A stretch of DNA of 64,000 nucleotides from NCBI GenBank assembly GCA_037045585.1, contig JBAOIR010000042.1, positions 108,327 to 172,326 on the forward strand, given 5' to 3'. Shown here piece by piece: positions 60,792 through 64,000 of the stretch (positions within the stretch are counted from its first letter, which is position 1; each line of letters begins with the position of its first letter). Below the pieces are notes generated by a model. It was given only the letters and a program-made list of their open reading frames with translations, had not been told where the DNA came from and did no database searches. The stretch comes from SSF14 sp037045585. Its GTDB lineage: Bacteria; Actinomycetota; Acidimicrobiia; Acidimicrobiales; Microtrichaceae. The position numbers and the translations under genes were made by a program.

Positions 60792-60966
60792 ATAAATTGT
60801 CAGGTTAGAGTCTAAGGCGTCCTCGGGAGGTTGTCAAGAAAAGGTAAAACCGATGCTATTCTGACGTAAAATCGGGGGTCCCCTGACATCAGGTTAGGGT
60901 GTAATCTAAATTGACAGCGACCTCATTCCTTAACGTACTTTGCAATCCGTTTTCTGAGGGCACCCG
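60792..60966 (-). repeat. Right long inverted repeat of the outer element, with promoter
   Basis: About 175 bp inverted relative to 55119-55230 plus 59094-59174. On the minus strand TTGACA (60837-60832) and TAGACT (60814-60809) are separated by 17 bp and point at the antitoxin gene. It ends with the 38-bp tip (60929-60966), which shows four or five differences from the left tip. No matching target duplication flanks it. Confidence 0.85.
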
Positions 60967-61110
60967 ATGAGTCGCGAACGACCGTTTTTGTGACACCGGC
61001 CGTTCACGCTCTCAGGACCCCAGATCCTGTCACATTACCCGTTCCGAAATCTATGTTCCGTAAACGTTGCCCCTTAGCGTACGATTTGTTCCGTTACGTG
61101 AGCCGACCCC

Positions 61111-61461
61111 CTACCCATTACCCTCTGCTGGCGTACCCGGTCCCGGAGCCTCGTGTAGTCGCTTCAGTAGACTACCAACTTCCCACGTCGTAAGCGGTCT
61201 TGAGAAAATCACTCGACCGCAATCAAGTGGTCCTAGCACCGCCCAAGTGCCTAAGATCCCCTGGTACGTAAATTTGACAACCATATTCTCCATATTTAGG
61301 TAGGAATGCTCCTGATCCGATCCTATCCTGTCGGCATCCTTGATAGCGTCCGCTTCCGATTCCGCCATTAGAATGCGAATTTCTTCCTCCCAGATTTCAT
61401 CGGGAGAGAGCTGATTAGAAACTTCGCTTTTGAAGAGGAGACTAACGCCAAACCAAGGCAT
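61111..61461 (-). CDS. DUF4288 protein, candidate immunity protein for the Rhs toxin
   Basis: The 116-aa product begins MPWFGVSLLFKSEVSNQLSPDEIWEEEIRILMAESEADAIKDADRIGSDQEHSYLNMENMVVKFTYQGILG. This pattern (a W-x-G/S-V-xLLF strand, WEEEI, A-SEADA..A, Y-N) is typical of DUF4288, a family often encoded next to polymorphic toxins. It starts 10 bp after the end of the Rhs C-terminal frame on the same strand, the position of immunity genes. Confidence 0.75.
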   Translation of the reverse strand: MPWFGVSLLFKSEVSNQLSPDEIWEEEIRILMAESEADAIKDADRIGSDQEHSYLNMENMVVKFTYQGILGTWAVLGPLDCGRVIFSRPLTTWEVGSLLKRLHEAPGPGTPAEGNG

Positions 61462-61471
61462 CGCTACTCAA

Positions 61472-63440
61472 ATTCCTATTCCTTCGGTGACAGAACCTAA
61501 GACTTCGAAGGAAGTATCTACGAAGCCCCACAAGCCTTTTACTTTCCAAAAACGGGGCTGAGTGAGATATTTGTAAACCTCATAGGTTTTCTTGGATGTA
61601 TTTGGGTTCTGTAAGATATCTTTCACCACATATTCTGCAATTCTCCCGGAATTCGGCGAGCGGTCGCGCCGTTACAAATTCTTGAGGCTTCCTGTGCTGC
61701 AGTTGAATTCAATCGCTTAATTGCCAGTTTAAGAATTTCTCTCTGGCCTTGGCTAAGGACAGAGCCTGTGGCTTCATTTAAGAACCCTTCGATCACCAGA
61801 AGGGTCGTTGGTAGCGATCGCTTGTGCCATGCCTTGCGTGATTTGCGCAACCTGGTCGAATGAATCTCCTGTATTCCAGCCAGCGTATCCGGTAGGAGAG
61901 CCACCTGAATCCCCTGTATTCCAGCCGGCGTATCCGGGAGGAGAGCCGCCCAGCAACCCTGAGGGGTCGACGTGGTTAATGGGGTCGCCGCCGCAGTAAC
62001 TGTAGAGGTTGCTCCCCCCGGCATACCCGATTCGGGTCCCGGGCCAAAAACTTCCCGAATTTGGGTGCATAGTGCCGCGCACGGTTGTGATAGTAGCCGG
62101 TCTCGGCGTCCATTTCTTGACCGGTATACAGGAACGGATTGTAGACCGAGGCCTCCCCGCTGGTCTGGGTGGTCTCGCCGAAGTCGCTGTAGTCCCAGGT
62201 CGCCACGAGATTGCCATTTTTGTCGGCCAGGCCCAGGGTGGAGCCCTGGAGGTCTTTGAGGTAGAACTGCCAGTCGTTGCCGGTTTTGATGCCTTCGCGA
62301 CCGGCCCCCAGGATGTAGTCGGCGCGAACGGTGTCGTTGGCCCGGTATTCTTTCAGGATCGAGCTGCCGGCCCAGAGGAACTTTTGGATCACGCCGTTGA
62401 CGGTTTTTTGCACTCGCTGGCCGGCGCCGTCGTAGAGGTATTGGGCGTTGAGGCCGGGCCCGGTGATGCTTTTGATCTGATCGTTGTAGGCGAAACGAGA
62501 GAGTTTCGGAGCCGACCGAGGTGGCCTGGCCGGCTGAGTTGTACGCCAGGCCGATGGACCCCGCCTGGGTCAGCTGGTCGGCGTTGTTGTTAGCGAAGGT
62601 CTGGCCGTCTTTGTTGGTGATATTGTCGTTGTCGTCGAGTTTGTAGTCCTGCGTGGTGACCCGGCCGTTGGGGGCTCTGCGGGTGCTCCCTATCAACTGG
62701 CGCCGTGCATTGTATTCAAATCGCTTGAGAACGGAGCCGTTGGCGGCGATCTTCTCGTCGACCACTCTCTGGCCGACCTGGTTGAAGGCGTATTTGAGGG
62801 TGATGAGGGGCGAGCTGCCCTTGCTGTAGCTCTTGAAGAGGAGCTGATTGCGCTCCGAAAAGGTCCGTTGAGCGGTCACACCGTTGGGGTATTCGGTGCG
62901 ATAGGTGCGCCCCACCAGGTCGTGGCTGTAGCGCACGGTCTGGCCATCGTGGCTGACCGAGGTCAGCTCGTTGCGGTCGGAAAGGCCATATTCGGTGGCG
63001 GCGCCCTCCGGGTCCACCATCTTGAAAAGTCGATCACCCTGGTCGAAGTGGTATTTTAAGGTCTTATTTCCGGGATGGGTGATTTGATCGAGCAGGTAGT
63101 TGTCGGTGTAGCCGTAGCTGGTGGTTCCCGTCCCATCGGTCATGGTCTTGATGCGGTCGAGTTCATCAAACGTGAAGCTGATATGGTCGTTGGTGGTGGG
63201 TGAGCTGATGTCTTGCAGGCGGTCCAGCTCGTCGAAGGTGTAGGTGACCTTGTCGTTGCGGTCCCAAACGCGCAGATTACCGTTCAGATCATACTCGAAC
63301 GATTCTGAGGATCCCCTGGATAGAGCACGCGGGACACTCGGCTGAGGGCATCCCGGATGTATTGGGTGGTCTGGCCGTTGGAATTGGTCAGTTTGACGAC
63401 GTTTTCCAGACCGGTTGTCCCGGCTGTCGTGGAAACTTGA
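61472..63440 (-). CDS. Rhs/YD-repeat polymorphic toxin, 5' end interrupted, several frameshifts
   Basis: YD repeats run from about 63,440 (NVVKLTNSNGQTTQYIRDALSRVSRVLYPG) through FEYDLNGNLRVWDRNDKVTYTFDELDRLQDI, HPGNKTLKYHFDQGDRLFKMVDPEGAATEYGLSDRNELTSVSHDG and YNARRQLIGSTRRAPNGR. The Rhs core end is QFYLKDLQGSTLGLADKNGNLVATWDYSDFGET...NPFLYTGQEMDAETGYYHNRARHYAPKFGKFLARDPN and LYSYCGGDPINHVDPSG. After this a duplicated GYAGWNTGDS linker leads to an unrecognised toxin domain ending EVYKYLTQPRFWKVKGLWGFVDTSFEVLGSVTEGIGI. At least four indels break the gene. Confidence 0.82.
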
Positions 63441-63474
63441 ACCACGCTGAGCCCCTGAAGAGGAGGCCTTTTCC

Positions 63475-64000
63475 ATGGCCAGCACCCCCCAAAAGATCTC
63501 GTCCCAAAAGCTCCATCCTACCGACGACACCGATCCCTGGCGTCGTGGAGCGACTCGGCTTATTGAGCAAGGCCGGTTAATGTGGATGCTCGGCGAAGGG
63601 CTCAGCGCCGCCCTGGCCAAGCATGCCCAGGGTTGGGTGCCCCCGAACGAAGAGAGCCTCACTGCGGAGTTCTTCGGATGGATGCAGCAGGCTTGGACCA
63701 GTGGCCCTGGCCGTTCCCAGGTCGAGTCGTCCACAGCAAGATCAAGAACGGGGTCGCCCATTAAACGATCCCCGGCGATCCCACCTACGCTTGCGCTATT
63801 GAAGGACAGCCTCTCCCAGGTGAACTGCCCCGTCCTGTGGGTGGGTTCTCGAGAGATTGGGGGGGAATGGGCTTCGATGGCGCTGGCTGCCGGGGTCGAT
63901 GGATTCCGGAGGGTCCTGGGCCTGTCACCTGGTTCAGTCCGTGAGCAGGGGGTCGCTGAAGAACTCTCTGCGGACCTTGCACGGCGGGGGTTAGCAGGGG
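63475..64000 (+). CDS. IS256 (Mutator)-family transposase, 5' part, runs off window
   Basis: Open from ATG 63475 to the window end (175 codons) with AGGAGG 9 bp upstream. It begins MASTPQKISSQKLHPTDDTDPWRRG. The last segment VLWVGSREIGGEWASMALAAGVDGFRRVLGLSPGSVREQGVAEELSADLARRGLAG follows the Mutator-transposase pattern (DG.R.VLGL..G..E.......L..DL..RGL). The N-terminal part is less typical, so identification is moderate. It lies head-to-head with the Rhs gene, which it appears to interrupt; the IS terminal repeat should lie between 63,420 and 63,470 but cannot be fixed without the other end. Confidence 0.6.
   Translation, partial: MASTPQKISSQKLHPTDDTDPWRRGATRLIEQGRLMWMLGEGLSAALAKHAQGWVPPNEESLTAEFFGWMQQAWTSGPGRSQVESSTARSRTGSPIKRSPAIPPTLALLKDSLSQVNCPVLWVGSREIGGEWASMALAAGVDGFRRVLGLSPGSVREQGVAEELSADLARRGLAG

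Larger units (their letters stand above)
55119..60966. mobile_element. Tn3-type element without transposase, carrying resolvase and antitoxin-Fic, with a Tn5053-like transposon inside
   Basis: 38-bp Tn3-type tips are present: left 55119-55156 begins GGGGTCACCTCAGAAAACGG and right 60929-60966 ends TTTCTGAGGGCACCCG. Homology between the two ends continues inward for about 175-190 bp (to 59174 on the left, counting past the inner insertion, and to 60792 on the right). Cargo between the ends is one resolvase gene and an antitoxin-Fic pair. No tnpA is present. The inner Tn5053-like element (55231-59093) interrupts the left end. Confidence 0.8.

Noticed and set aside
63362..63761. N-terminal extension of the Rhs protein to 63,761
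   Set aside because: The upstream part of that frame is the antisense of a transposase ORF with a good ribosome-binding site; the YD-repeat pattern begins only near 63,440.

Overview
The window does not read as one continuous genome. By gene content it is three stretches joined end to end. (1) About 1-25,740 is high-GC DNA from an Actinomycetota chromosome. Markers are WhiB, DUF3107, DUF3090, an SCO1664-like protein, an MSMEG_4193-like phosphomutase, paired ArsA/Get3-like ATPases and F420-type enzymes; the mix looks like Acidimicrobiia, which is an inference. (2) About 25,740-34,080 is a Bacteroidota-like stretch with an RND/TolC efflux operon, c-type cytochromes and a nitrous oxide reductase. 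(3) About 34,080-64,000 is a mobile-element-rich stretch from a third, unidentified bacterium. Both joins cut a gene in the middle: a cysteine desulfurase meets an RND pump, and nosZ meets an unrelated ORF. Single-base frameshifts are moderate in (1), very dense in (2) and the first 4 kb of (3), and rarer after 37.9 kb. This fits a low-coverage long-read bridge or a misassembly.

Region 1, in order: argS (partial), tRNA-Arg(CCG), tyrS, an LCP cell-wall ligase, acyl-CoA dehydrogenase, an ECF sigma factor with a partner membrane protein, an AbiEi/DUF559 gene inside an inverted repeat, DUF2752, an F420-dehydrogenase-like iron-sulfur protein, a lipoprotein, uracil-DNA glycosylase, the phosphomutase/DUF3090/SCO1664 trio, an OmpA-domain protein, etfAB, a lipid kinase, a glycerophosphodiesterase, whiB, a PdtaS-like histidine kinase, two ArsA-like ATPases, a 71-bp tandem repeat, DUF3107, an Mrp ATPase, a SufR-like regulator and the start of a cysteine desulfurase.

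Region 2 carries a reverse-strand efflux operon (lipoprotein, TolC, adaptor, RND start) with a TetR regulator, then two monohaem cytochromes c, a polytopic membrane protein and a 3'-truncated nosZ.

Region 3 opens with gene remnants and short repeats, followed by a complete Tn3-family transposon (37,853-41,653). Next comes what looks like the backbone of a plasmid or integrative element (about 41.8-54.8 kb): a KfrA-like coiled-coil protein with iteron-like repeats upstream, a tyrosine recombinase with an 11-7-11 lox/dif-like site just upstream, two copies of a structured element whose stems co-vary, an HU protein, a solitary Topo VI-A/Spo11-like protein, a beta-CASP metallo-beta-lactamase protein with a repeated C-terminal module, a 1 kb-residue Zn-finger/Toprim/helicase replication protein, and an HTH coiled-coil protein whose gene contains two long perfect palindromes. 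From 55.1 to 61.0 kb lies a Tn3-type element without transposase. Its long inverted ends carry the same promoter facing inward, onto a resolvase and onto an antitoxin-Fic operon, and a Tn5053/Tn402-like transposon sits inside its left end. The window ends with an Rhs-type toxin gene, a DUF4288 candidate immunity gene and the start of an IS256-like element.
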